64,000 nt of DNA, taken from Aquatica leii (taxonomy: Eukaryota; Arthropoda; Insecta; Coleoptera; Lampyridae). Each line of letters starts with the position of its first letter. The stretch's first letter is position 1. Made by a program: the position numbers and the translations under genes. Positions 33,765 through 46,435 of the stretch are shown here, in pieces. The stretch is taken from the NCBI GenBank assembly GCA_035610365.1, contig CM069433.1, positions 174,236,882-174,300,881 of the forward strand. Reading direction: 5' to 3'. The notes beneath the pieces were generated by a model that was given only the letters and a program-made list of their open reading frames with translations, made no database searches and had not been told where the DNA came from.

Positions 33765-34385
33765 GGTGCATTCAGACGACTCAACAGTTCACCAAAATTC
33801 CGCTGAATGTGGATAATTCGGACCGCTTACTCAGTTGATTAGTTAGACCAGTTGCCATTTTATGTAGCGCATAATGGTCACAAATTCGCTTAATTAACTT
33901 TATTCAAACAGTCGTGTTTCCCACTAATTATAAATTTGAGTTTGGCATTAGAAGCTTTCACAAATACAATACACAAATAAATAACTGCATACTATAACAA
34001 TACGCTAAATATATTCTAATTTGTCTCGAGTTAATATTTACACCATTTTTTCTGCTGATTAAAGCATTTGATAGTTATTCAACGATTTAGATTTACAAAT
34101 ATGAGTAAATAGTGGTTTGACTAGAATCTTCAATTAATGAAAATAGTGACCTGATGTGTTTACTTTTCTTTGTTGTTAAAACAGCATTATTTACTATATT
34201 TTTATTTTTGCTTACGAAATTTTACTGTTTTGGGCGGTTAGCTTAAACAACTTTGACAGTTGACGCAATTCCTATTTAGCCATTCGCGTAGATAAACTTA
34301 TCTATTTTCCTTTAGTAAAACTTATCTGCGCAGAAATAGCGGATCTCAGCTGCTATCTCATCCGCTGAGTTGTCTAAATGCATCC
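33765..34385. mobile_element. Probable MITE with imperfect terminal inverted repeats
   Basis: The left end is GGTGCATTCAGACGACTCA. The right end, read inward on the minus strand, is GGATGCATTTAGACAACTCA. The inverted repeat is about 20 bp with three differences and one gap. The 621-bp interior has no coding frame. The superfamily was not assigned and no clear target duplication was found. Confidence 0.5.
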
Positions 34386-34582
34386 AATTTTTATAGCATA
34401 GAGTTTTTCATGGTACTTGACGTAATCGCAGAATTTAATTAAAAAACTATTCAAACTTTGTTTCGTAGCCCTGCTAAATCAACGCAAATGAATATTACCT
34501 TAAAAAATGACAAGTCTTTAAAAGCCCCCCCCCCCAGAAGCCGGAGCCACTATTACTCTGCCTTATGGGTAACGCGGCACTG

Positions 34583-35760
34583 GTAGTACAGAGGATTAGT
34601 GATATGTTCCGTAAGAAATATTATAATTTAATTCTGGTAGCAAATTAACAGCGTTTTTTTAGGTGTTGCAAAATCAACTATTTATAGTGTGATAAAAGAG
34701 TATCGACAAAAAAGGGAACTTTCTTCTTCAAAACGAGGTCGAGGCCGCCCATCACTAATTGAAACATTTGAAGAATCTACTAAAAATTGAGTACAGCAGA
34801 TAATACATAGTTTTTTTTCAAAAAAATGAAGTTCCTAGTTTGAACAAAGTTTTAAATAAGATACATAACCACTAGCATTTTCCAAATATGTCTCGTTCAT
34901 CGTTATATAAATTTATAAAACAGATAAGTGAGTTTCTTGTATTTAAACCTAATATTTTTGTAGGTATATGACACGTAACCAAAAAGTGTTTTCATTGAAC
35001 GTGACGATATAATTTGTTGGCGAAGAAAGTATCTAAAAACTATTAAACAATATAGAAGGGAGGAACGAGCCATTTATTGAAGATACATAGGCGAATAAAG
35101 GTCAAAACAAACAAAAGTATGAGTCGATAAATGTTTACAGAATCGAAGACTGGAATTTATTAAAGGTTTAAAAATTTCTTTAAGACTATTACTTTGCATA
35201 CTGGATATGTGGACAATTAATTGTTGCATTTTGAAAGCAAAAAAACTGAATATTATCATGAAGAAATGAGTGCTACAGTTTTTGAAGAATGGTTTGCCAA
35301 AATTGTGAATAAATTACTAGACAATGCTTTTATTGCTATGGACAATGCATCATATCATAGTAGTAAATTTTAACAAATTCCAACATCATCGTCAGGACAT
35401 GCAAAAGTGGTTACAATCAAAGAACATAATTTCTCAGAAGATATAGTTAGGTGAAAATTTCTATTCAATCCGTTTACACAAATCACAGTATTTGTATATA
35501 ACAAATAAAATAACAAGGACGAAGAATAAAATTTTATTAAAGGTACCTCCTTATTATTGTGAACTAAATCCAATAGAGTTGATATGGGCAACACTAAAAA
35601 AATGAAGTTGCATCCAAGGATATAAAGCAACTATTTCTACAAACCGTTCTAGATATTACACATGCTGACCTGAAAAACTGCGTTGATCATGTTATTAAGG
35701 AAGAAAAAATGTTTAATTTGGATGGCATAATTGGTCTTATAATCGAACCATTCAGATGAG
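34583..35760 (+). pseudogene. Tc1/mariner-like DDE gene, remainder after the insertion
   Basis: From the duplicated 8-mer the frame of the 26659 exon continues to 34610. A 52-bp intron follows (GTAAGA at 34611 to TTTTTTTAG at 34662), and then VAKSTIYSVIKEYRQKREL, the second half of the helix-turn-helix, and KRGRGRPSLIET. A second small intron may lie at 34928-34963. Later frames, broken by stops and shifts, show EERAIY near 35065, FIAMDNASYHSSKF (second catalytic aspartate, near 35330-35370) and ELNPIELIWATLKK (the E/D-region, about 35568-35605). The C-terminus near 35720-35760 reads LDGIIGLIIEPF. The length and motif order fit the insect DDE_3 family. Several stops show it is dead. Confidence 0.75.
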
Positions 35761-37301
35761 TTCAGATAAATAGTTAACTTAAGTTTAATGTTATTTTAAA
35801 ATTACTAATTATGAAAGCATAATGTACAGGACATTCTTATATATTATATACATAGTTTCCAATAAAACAAATTAAATTTTAAAATTTTCTTTTGTTTGCT
35901 TCTCATTTTGTATATGATGTCAATATTTGGTATTTCTCAAAAAGATTTTATTTATCATTAGGTAACGTTTTGTTCAAATGTGTTTAGTAACTTCTAGGAT
36001 TACATCGAAAAATTTAATTTTTACGTTGATTGTAGTATTTGCTGGAAGATAAGCAACCTTACGACGTATTTCGATGTTGCCATGCAGCACTTTAATTACT
36101 ATGTCGTCCAAGGTTTCGTTTATTAAGTGTTTATTAAAACCTTATCAATCTTTTATTGTTAATTAATTTTTTGAAAAACAAAAACTGCGTCAAAACGAAT
36201 TGACAACTTTTGTTATGTTTGTTTAATATAAATAGTGACATGCAAGTAATAAAAAATAAGAAAAGTAATTAAAAGATGATATTTTCATAAATCGGTAATA
36301 TTTGAAATTTGTTGATATTTAATACCTTGACCAACCACAATTTTAATATGTGATAGATTAAGTAGTGATAAGTTACGTTTGCTTCTTCGATAACCTAAGC
36401 CGTCAACTGACGGATTTATAATAATGACAATGGAAATTGCTTTACATAATAAATATCATTAAATATAAATTTGTTTACTATCAAAAACTTAAAATAAGAA
36501 GAGAACAGTGGGATTGACTAACATTTTAAATATTTTGACAGTGATAATCTGTGCTTATATGTCTCTTTGCGTGATCAAGGTTTGTAGTTAAATTAGGCTT
36601 AAAATTTATTTTTCATCAATTTACATATTTACTTCGTCAACATATCAAACGTAAAGATGGACATTAACATAATTAAAAAATTTACCTGCTTCAATAATAA
36701 CCATAATCTTTTTTTGAAAATTCTTAAGAAGGCTATTTCGTTATACATGGAAGTAATATAAAAAAATCTAATCATTTTTAATAATTTCGGCTTGTAATGA
36801 TAGAAGTAAATATCACCTCTAACGGTCAGAGAGGTGCATAAATCTGAAAACGTTTTGAGTTTGATTTTAATTAAAAAGGTAATAAAAACAAAGAAAAGTT
36901 ACATTCGAAATATGCTTGCAAGTCGTAAAAAATAGGTGTACAGTAACACGATTAAATTAGGAATTGGAATAAATTTTAATCAGATCCGATATATCATGGC
37001 AACCTTGCATGTAAAATGAGCAAGTTAATAATAGGATATTTATAAGATATTATGCTGACTGTCTGTGGCAATACTAGTCGGTGCAGATAATTTATAAAGA
37101 GCACGCGTTGAAAAAAGTCATGTTTTTCACTTATTAGCACGTAGTTGGGCATCTTCCAGTACATGCTACAATCAACGCTTTTCATGATGTTGTAGATACC
37201 ACCCACCTTACATGGCAGTGTATAAAAACATTAATTATAAATCGTAAAATTATAATTTGTTTAGGAATTTTTTACAGTGTAAATTAAACTTTGATACTTA
37301 C
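35761..37301. other. AT-rich intergenic, no recognised gene
   Basis: Nothing coding was recognised. One small perfect hairpin (CACCTCT / AGAGGTG, about 36815-36840) is the only local structure noted. Confidence 0.4.
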
Positions 37302-39540
37302 TTAACCCATTAACGCCCGTTGTCCCCATATGGGGACAACAGGAAAAACCAACGAGTGCTCACAGCGAAATCTCATATTGTGCAAATTATCGGTAATGCA
37401 GTTGTTTAACGCATAATGAAGTAAAATTGACATCCGTTAAGTATTTGTATTTTACCGGTCATTAGTGTCAGATGGTGAAATTGGTTCAGTTACGCACTTT
37501 TAGATAAAAAATTGTGTGGGGTGTTTTTGGAATATAAACAGAATTAAGTGACTTAAAACTTATTTATAAGACATTAGTGAGTAACGTTCTACAGTGTTAA
37601 CATTTGATTTGTTTTTGTAAGAAATCAGGTATGAACTTATTTTATGGTGTACTCGTTTGGGCACAATCGGCGGAACCGCTATGATTTCCCGAGAAGTCCA
37701 GTAACATTACGTTATTCAATTTGTTTGCTTTTTTGCAGATATCTATGGATTTTTCGGATTTTCCATAAATTCCTACTAGGAATTTCTATTCTCATAGAAA
37801 TTATTTGAATTTGCAACCGGCAATTGAGGATATTGCTGCAAATGAATCACATGATGACATTGACGTTATCATTATTTCACCTGATGTCGACTTTCAAACT
37901 GACAAGGAAGAGTTTGACGATGAAATGACACAAGAAGACCTATCTATGCCTGCTGACGTTGCTGGTAAAATCAAAATACATTTTGGCAAAGAAATGAAAC
38001 AAGCGATGAAGAAGACAGGCTACCGTTGTCGGTTCTTCGAAAGACACTGCACTCCGAGGGAGTAGGAGCAAAAAGAAGTAAGTGTCAACTTGAGGAGCCA
38101 AGCTGGACCAAGGATTATGTAAATATCGATATGCCATCTACGACCGGCTAAAAAGATCGTTTAGAAAGAAGTAATGGTAAACGACCTAGAAAATGTTGCT
38201 CCTATAGAAGTTTTTGAAAAATTATTCAGCAATGACATATATGATTATATTGCACAGCAAACTAATTTGTATTCTTCACAAAAAAATAAGCACGATTTTT
38301 TTGTTTCTCGTGAAGATATAAAGATTTTTGTTGGATGTCTTTTACTGAGAGGATATCATCTACTACCAAGCGAGAGAAATTATTGGAGTTTAGACGAAAA
38401 CTTGAAGGTACTATTGCTTGAAAATGCTATGTCCCGGAACAGATTCATGGAATTCAAAAAATACATACACCTTGCCGATAATAATTATCTCGATAAAAAT
38501 GATAAAATGGCCAAGGTTCGTTCACTGATGTTGAAACTAAATCAAAATTTTCAATTGACGAAGCAATGGTCAAGTTTTTTGGGCGTCATACTAGTAAACA
38601 ATATATTTCAGGGAAACCTGTGCGTTTCGGGTATAAAAACTGGATAATATGCAGCTCGACAGGATATACATATCAATTCAACACATATTGTGGTGCAAAG
38701 GGTACATCTAAAGCTGATACTACTCTTCCTTTAGGCTTACAAATTGTTCTCGATCTCTTGAAGATTGTCTCTGTTCCATCGGACCACGTAGTATTCTTCG
38801 ATAATTATTTTAGTAGCCGCAGTCTCCTAAAGATGCTGAAAGAACATGGACAACGAGCAGCGGTAACAGTTAGGGAGAACAGAACAAACAAGTGTCCTTT
38901 ATCTGATGTGAAGCTATTTAAAAAAAAAGGAAAAGGGACATTTTGAACACGTCTACGATGGTAATTCGGGTATTCTCTTTGTAAGGTGGCAAGATAACAG
39001 CCCGGTAACAATGGTAACAAATTACGACGGTGTCGAACCTACAACTCGTGTGAAACGTTGGTCGAGTAGTGCAAACTGCAAAATCGACGTTCTTCAACCA
39101 GCACTTTTTAAAAACTACAATAAATCAATGGGTGGAGTAGACCTACACCACCAATCTGTTAATAATTACCGCATCGCAGTCAGAGGGAAAAAATGGTGGT
39201 AGGTATTGTTTACCAATATGATAAATATGACACTCGTGAACTCATGGAGATTATATCAGGTAGTATCCCAAGAATCCATTGGTCTGTTAGAATTCCAAAG
39301 AAAAATTGTAGGAAATGCAAAGGCCAAGTTTAAAACACGACCTTCTGGACACGTGCCAGTTTCATCTAGAAAAGTGGAGAATGGCCATTATCCAGAAAAA
39401 ATTACAAAGCAGCTACGGTGTGCACAATGTCATCAGAAAGCACGATGGTGCTGCGAAAAATGTAAAATAACGCTGTGCATTGAAAGAAAGTGTTTTAGAG
39501 GCTATCATTCATAATTTTGTATAATATTTAAAAAAAATAG
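37302..39540 (+). mobile_element. piggyBac-type transposon, right end not found
   Basis: The left boundary is TTAA (37302-37305) followed by CCCATTAACGCCCG, the form of a piggyBac terminus. Just inside lies a perfect 22-bp palindrome (37319-37340, half-site GTTGTCCCCAT). The transposase frames follow on the plus strand at about 37745-39514. No matching inverted terminus ending in TTAA was found to the right, so the right end is deleted, diverged or further away. Confidence 0.75.
37745..39514 (+). pseudogene. piggyBac transposase, frameshifted
   Basis: The acidic N-terminal region (37805-38065) is followed by a linker with EEPSWTKDYVNIDMPSTTG-like sequence. The catalytic region runs over three frames. 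NDIYDYIAQQTNLYSSQK through MSRNRFMEFKKYIHLADN is at 38174-38560. Next comes SIDEAMVKFFGRH (first aspartate, about 38552-38590). VVFFDNYFSSRSLL (second aspartate, about 38789-38830) is followed by SMGGVDLHHQ (third aspartate, about 39127-39156). Frame changes occur near 38550 and 38940, and a TAG follows KKWW at about 39200. The C-terminus (39410-39514) holds a cysteine-rich zinc-binding tail, CAQCHQKARWCCEKCK...C, typical of piggyBac transposases. All three catalytic aspartates and the tail remain, so inactivation is recent. Confidence 0.9.
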
Positions 39541-42500
39541 ATATTTTTGAAAAGTAGTTTAACAGCGTTTAAACAGCGTTTATTTAAATTTACAGTTGCA
39601 GTTTAGTAAGTTTTTTCGTTTTATTAATTAGTTATAAATATTTTCTTAGTTTATTGTGTTGTGTTTCAGTTTTAGTAAATTAATTAATTATTTATAATAA
39701 TAGTTTAAATAAATTAAATTTTAAGTTTTCAACAATACAATTAAATGGGGTAGCAACGATATCACTAATTTTTTCATCTGTTTTTTTATAAAAAATTATT
39801 AAACTGTGGTGTAGATAAGACAATAAATGAACACAAGAAAAATGTTGAAAATAGGTGCAAGTTTAGTCAAAAAAAAATATTCTAATAGAAAAAATGCAAA
39901 CAATGACTACAATTTAACTCTAAAGTATGAAAAAAAAATCTGCAAAAACAAATTACGTACAAACAAAAAACTTGATTGATAGCATAATATATAAAATAAA
40001 ATATGCAAGAAAACAAGTGGATGCACATAGAGAACGAATACTATTGTACAAAAATATTGTAACAATTAACGGGACATTCAAAAGGACAAACAAAGCTTAA
40101 AAACGTGAATGCAATTGAAAAGCGCGAAACGTTCTAAAACTTGTTAAAAAAGTTGTGACAAAATTGAAGAAAAAGAAGAAAAGTTGTATTCATCTTAAAA
40201 ACATTTTTGATGATAACTCATTAAATATTTGTATTGCTTATCATTCAACTTTTAAAAGCTTTTTGCGTTTGAACGTTTTAATAAAATATAAAACAAATTG
40301 AGTTTGTGTTATTGAAATTTGTAGTTACACGACAAAGCGCGTGAGTTTAAGTTTATAATTTTTTTAATTTATAAAAGCTAGATTTTGATAATGTTAATTC
40401 TAAGCATAAAATTCACAAACGCGTTGAAAAAAACAAAGAAAAACTGTTTTTAGAAAAACAACGTTTTTTAAACATGAAAAATAATTAAAAACAAAATCAA
40501 ATAGAATAAAAAATATGTGCAAACTGAATAAATTTGAATTTTATATTAAAATATATAATTAATTTAATAAATCTCTAGAAAGTATATAATTAAGAACATG
40601 CTAATGTTAATAACTTTTTATTTAAATAATTTTAATATATGATTTTGTTTATTACTTAATTGTATATGCAAATTTTGTTTAATAAAATGTAGAATTTATT
40701 AAATCGTAAACTAAAAAAAAATATCAAACAAAATCCTTTATTCGCAATGATTTCATTCATTTTATAAACAAATTACGTTACAATTGTGTATAGAATTACG
40801 TCAACTTACATGCAAATTCAATAATCGTATAACAATCTTGCTATTTAATGCTGTCATTGTCTTACGTGATTGGATTTTATCTCAGTAAATTTTTTTACTA
40901 TATAAATTTATTTAAAAAATAACATAAACAATTAAATTTTCAGCAGTTAAATAGTATAATCAAAAGTAGTTGTAATTATTACAATACAATTTCGTTTCAA
41001 GTTTTTATGCAAATAACGATTTTAATAAACTTAATTTTTGCAAACATTGCACTGAAGATTTATTAAATGTTAATAAAGTTAGTCAGTTTTTCAGATTCTT
41101 AATTTATAATAACATTCCAACAGGTTTCTATTAACGAAATATTTAACTTTTTATAGAAAATTGTAGAAGTAGAATGAATTAGTTTAAAAACCCGTTTACT
41201 TAATTACTAAATAGTCTAAAAATGTTTGAACAATTTGTGCCAGCAAAAACAGTAACAACATAATCGAAAAGTTAAAATAAAAAATTAGAGTACTTGTTAC
41301 ATAATATTATTTATCCGACTATTTTGAAACTAATGTATTATTAATAATAATAACAATCTGTGTGTTTTTAAAGAAATTATTGTTATTAATTAAATTACAC
41401 AACTTATGAAATACTATCACTAAATGTTAAAAGTTCATGTGCCTTTTAATAACTCTTACGTTCAAAATCTTATCCATTGTCTTTTTGATATGTTTAATGT
41501 GGTTGTTAAGTAATTACATTTTTATTTTGTAATTCTGAACTATAATGTAACTATAATAAATTGTAGTTAATTTATGGTTGCTTTTTTTTAACGCAAAAAA
41601 CTGTACGTTGACGTTTAAATAAAAATTTAATTTATAAATCCAATGTTACCTCGCGCATGTTTAATCAAATTCCAGAGTTGTTTATTCCGTATACGCGTAT
41701 CACAAATATTAGATAACTGTTACTATCACGTATAAGTACTCACGAAATTGCTTTCGACGGAAAAGTCGCGGAAAAACTGAAACTGACCACAAATATCTCT
41801 ATCGTATCTGATTAGATTGGTTTATGGGATGTGCGGTGCATAATCACAATTCCACTACTCTTCCGGTATAATATTGTATCGTGGAAAGGGAGTGCCATTT
41901 ACCGAATTTTGTGATCCGTGACACCCACTCCTTAAATAAAACGGGTTGTACGATTCTTTTTTATACGCTAATGTGTACTACAAATATTTATTTTTAGAAA
42001 TTTGCAAATCTAAACACGCCACCTTAGTTTTTCCACAATTTCCATCACTAATCAATTACTATTTAAGTTGGAATTAGTTGTAATGTACTCAATTAGATAA
42101 GTCAATAACTTATTAATAGGTAGAAAGTTTGGTTTACTATTTACGTTTAAAGTGGCATATTACATAAATTAAACTTTTAAATATAAATTATCAAAAACCA
42201 CTTTTGTGGGTGTAGACGCAAAAGGAGCAATTTTATATTTTTCAAAGAATGTCGACTAGAAATAATTTGAGTACATTTGTAACATAATTAGTCAAAAGCC
42301 AACAAGCATTTAGTAGTGCACGAGGACTAAGATAACAAGAACTAACAATTAATTACTTGCACATTGTAGACGTGCCCCAGTTACAAGTTTAATTATAAAT
42401 TTCCTCAAATGAAGACCCTTTACTGCCTGTATCAGTAATTTTAGTTTTTGCCTCAATTTAGTATTTAAATTTTAGGTTTTGTTGAGGTAATTGTTATGTA

Positions 42501-43702
42501 ATAATCTATCACTCCCACACTTTGAAGGTGAATTAAAGCTTATTGTGGACAATCAATTAAATAGATGTGCTTGACCAATTTCTATTACATTCTAAATAAT
42601 TAACTTAAATAGGTAAATCACATAAAAGGATATACGCCAATTATAAACAACCATTATTTACATAATAGCTATAATTACAAACCAGGAAGCCCACGACAGG
42701 CTTTGTTTCATTATCTTTACATGATATGATATTGGAGCTTGTTTGTGTCTAATCAACATACATTTAAAATGAAAGCACGCGTTTAATGTAGCAAGGACGA
42801 CACTGAATATTTATAAGATGTCAGAATTTTACTACTACATTAATTCTATAGCATCAGTAATCGCTAATCTTTATTTATTCGTACATACCGAATTAAGCGG
42901 TTAACATAAAAAAACGTTTCCTAAATTGTTTGATAAATTCTGCATTTAAATCTGCAAATAACATTAATTTTTCATGCTTTATTTTGCAGAAATTCAATTG
43001 GAAAAATGATATTTAATAGTAATAGTAATGAGAGTAAAACAAGTAAGCCAAAGAGATGCAAGAATGATCAAAACAAGATCGTAATTTTGTTGCAGCTATT
43101 AGCATTACTGACGAGTGAACTTTTACAGCAAGTAATAAACTAAACGTACAAACTGAAATTCACTGGAGCCAAGAAAACTTAAAAGTTTGAGCAAAGATTT
43201 TCAATAACAATCTTATTCATCCAGTTTTGATACAAACTCCCTGCAAATTAGATTGACTTTGCAGCGTGAACCTTAATCTTAATATGTGTACAATTTTTTG
43301 TTTTCTAATTATTTTCATCGCATCCATAAAACGAAATAAATCATTTTTATTTATCAAAATAAAAAGTCTTGTAAAGTTAGATCGAATCGAATTAGTAAAT
43401 AAACAAAATTTTGCACACAATGGTGTAAAAGAAAGTTGCAGCGTTTTGTTTTACTTATGTAGGTATCTGCTTTTTATTAATTGTAAAATGACTTATGACG
43501 TTATGACCAACAATGAATTTACAGGTAATTTATGGTAAAGTTTATAAATGCTGAAACTGATTGATTTTCGTAGAGAAAGCAGCTTTTTATTTAAAAAAAA
43601 AAACAGTTCAACATAAATAATTATGGTAGTTAAAGTCAATTAAAATGCAAATCGGATAATTTGGAAACACCTACATAAACCTAAGTCACAACTTAATTGT
43701 TG
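39541..43702. other. Very AT-rich non-coding stretch
   Basis: About 4 kb contains no supported gene. Between 41640 and 41950 composition is more balanced and contains TCAGTT and a GAG/GTAACA donor-like site on the minus strand. This could be a promoter and first exon, but only weakly. Short open frames near 43.2-43.5 kb are AT-rich and look like chance. Confidence 0.4.
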
Positions 43703-44017
43703 GTTTTTATATCTTCTTTTAAGAGGGACATAAAAACTACTCAGGTTTTCTACATGGCGACGTTTCGTGTACGTAGTGTAGGTACACGTCAGTGTACATG
43801 TTATTTCTGTTATTTATTATTTATCATACAATTTTAACTTTTTCACGTGTTTTAGTAATTTTTTTTGTCTATTCAACAAGTAATATAAATTGGCTCATGT
43901 CCTTTTCCGAACAATTTTTTCGTTGACCTGGAGAAGTATACAATTGGTACACGAAACGTCTCTATATAAAAAAATCTGAGTAGTTTTTATGTCACTTCTA
44001 AACGAAGATATAAAAAC
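43703..44017. mobile_element. MITE with 70-bp terminal inverted repeats
   Basis: The segment 43703-43772 and the reverse complement of 43947-44017 match along their length. Shared blocks are GTTTTTATATCTTC, GACATAAAAACTACTCAG and GACGTTTCGTGTAC. A spacer of about 175 bp between them is non-coding. The total length of 315 bp and long arms are typical of a foldback-type MITE. The family is not assigned. Confidence 0.75.
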
Positions 44018-44542
44018 TAAGAATTAATATAAAACAAAGGAGGATAAAGAAACTTTACCACTAAACCACAACTAAATTATGTTTATCGCAAAACTTTACA
44101 TCCAATAGTTCGTTAAAAAATTAGTTCACAAATATGGTTTAATAAAAACCTTAGGAAAACTCGACCAACGAATTTCTCCAAGTGTGTGTTTATAATTGTT
44201 CTATAGTATATTTGTCACGTGACTTTTACACGCTACAAATCTGACAGTCTATTGCTTACATTGTAAATAATAGTAATTGATAATTATCGTCGTATTTATT
44301 AAATAACACACACGTTTGTAAAAATAACCTAGGTCACTATATACATAGTATACGATTCATGGTTTATAAACATCATGTACACTGATAACGCTGGAATGCT
44401 AATGTAAATATATATATCACTAACATTACAGTTACACAACTGCAGTTGTCAAAATGTGGTTCTATTTTGAACAAAATTTGAAATTATATTTTCCACTACG
44501 ATCGTATTATTTCACGTGTACCTAATCAGCCCCGCGCCGTAC

Positions 44543-46435
44543 TGTTACATACATATATATACATTCATACACGCCACTAAACCCGAAGCATAGAATCTCA
44601 ATAACGTATGTAACTAAATTTGTTGATCCCGGACTAGTTCTGGGTCGTGGGTCAAAGAATCCACAAACCATACAATGTCGACAAAAGGTGACTATAAGGG
44701 CGCCAAGAACGATGATACTGTATAAATATCAACAAATTTAATAGGAGCTATAGTCGCTCTCGCTCTAAAAGCAACACTAAAGTTGAGAATCGGTACGCTA
44801 CTGGCTGCAATACAAATATAACAACAAAAAAAAACAATAATCCCAACAAGTCCGCTTCTATATTTATAAACAATAATCAACATGCAAGTAAACAAATAAC
44901 CATATATATATGCATAGATAAATATGGGTGGCAAGGGTGATGGTAATGGGGATGATACTTTACTTTAATTACACAAAATATAATGATTAAGTCAAGGTGA
45001 TAATGGTGAGGGTATTTAGACAAATTAATTACACAAGTTATGATGAATAATTGAATTAAATGGGGGTTTGAAACAAGCTACTTTAATAACTGATATATAT
45101 ATATATAAATTGTTACAGATATAAGCCAAAAGGAACTACTATTGATTCAAGGGCGATGGCTAAACGAAACGTTTCTTTTAGGTCTACCCAATGTTTGTTG
45201 TATTCTGTATATTAGTCACACAAAAATTAAAGAATAATTTTGGGTAGTTCTTGTTTCTATTCCCTTACACAGTAGGTATTTTATATAGTAGTTAAAACGT
45301 ACTATGCCACATGACCTTAATTTTTAATGAATGATAATTACATGTGATTAATGATCGATTGTTGTCAAATCTATACAAAATCGGATATTAACGTAAGTGA
45401 ATATATATATATATTTAAATGAATGTACTAAAGTTCACAGTTGAAACGAGATACTACACACAATACTTAAAACCTGAAGGGTAAATATTTAATTACAAAG
45501 TAAGCTTCTTAATCTCATAACCAACAAATTCAAATCTCCACGATACAATATTATTTTATAGGGGGCACAATATGATATTAGGGTACACAAAATGTAATTG
45601 GACGAGACAACAATGACTTCTGACCTGCTATTCGGTGATAATACCTCTCCGATGATCGAGCGGTAACGTAAGGTTTCAGCCAAAGTAGGTAGTAACGATA
45701 AGGATCGGGTTAACTTTCTCGATGATGCAGATGATAGCGATGGTAATCCACACAAACACCATGCAGACGGAGCCCTGAATACAGGAATACAGGAATCTTC
45801 CGGAGACGAACACCCAATATACTTTTCTTAGCGGGACTTCAAAAATACGAACAGGTACACGTAGTAAATAATTGAATAATGCTGAGGCTTCGATAACAAT
45901 AGTACTCGTAGAATGACGGTACGCTACAATACTGGTGGCCGAAGGTAACACGAAGATCAAACGATGGATAAAACCACAAAAAAAAGAAAAGAAGAGAAGA
46001 CAATAGAAGCTGAAATAATATTAAGTCTTAGGGACATTATAGGAATATAAGAATGGTACAAACCTCTACGATCTTGGGCGAGCTACATGTGGTATTAACA
46101 CTGGTTGATAAATCCGCCGAAGCGATAAAATCTTCACCCAAAACACAAGTTTCCATAAAATGGTGAGCGATTTTTTATAAACTAATGCACAATTTCATTC
46201 AGATTCTTGAAATTTCAAGGGATACAAAATCTACTTTAATGAAATGGCACAACCATGCGTTCAGCACCAATTTTGATTGTCGAATCCCCAAAATGGCTAA
46301 CAACAGGAAGAGAAAAACTGGGATTGATAAGAGATAACGGGAAAGTACAATTTTAAAACTCGAAAATCAACAAGGTCACAAATTTTTCTTAGTAATAGGC
46401 AACAAACAATACACAGGAACATTTAAATTGTAACA
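44543..46435 (-). repeat. 3' LTR of the gypsy element
   Basis: This 1,893-bp LTR matches 51378-53271 throughout. Small open frames inside are duplicated in both LTRs and are AT-rich; they are not genes. Two (AT)n tracts are included. On the minus strand it is preceded by a purine-rich tract. Confidence 0.95.

Larger units (their letters stand above)
26826..34582. mobile_element. hAT-type insertion, swollen by later insertions
   Basis: The left end is CAGTGCCGCATTAAGACG and the right end, read inward on the minus strand, is CAGTGCCGCGTTACCC, a 13-bp terminal inverted repeat with one mismatch. Flanking 8-mers GTAGTACG and GTAGTACA form the hAT-type target duplication. The 7.76-kb interior contains a hAT protein N-terminus (minus strand, about 29.4-29.8 kb), a LINE, an inverted pair of Penelope copies and a MITE. 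Part of the extra length is therefore later insertion. A poly-C run of 13 or so bases near 34525 lies inside the right end. The rest of the transposase is missing, so the element is immobile without outside help. Confidence 0.75.

Noticed and set aside
34524-34540. Poly-C run
   Set aside because: A simple homopolymer inside the hAT right end, possibly of uncertain length from sequencing. No independent feature.
44692-45960. Small open frames in the left LTR, repeated at 51583-52897
   Set aside because: They occur in both LTR copies, are AT-rich, have no recognisable domain, and vary in length where the LTRs differ by indels. They are not genes.
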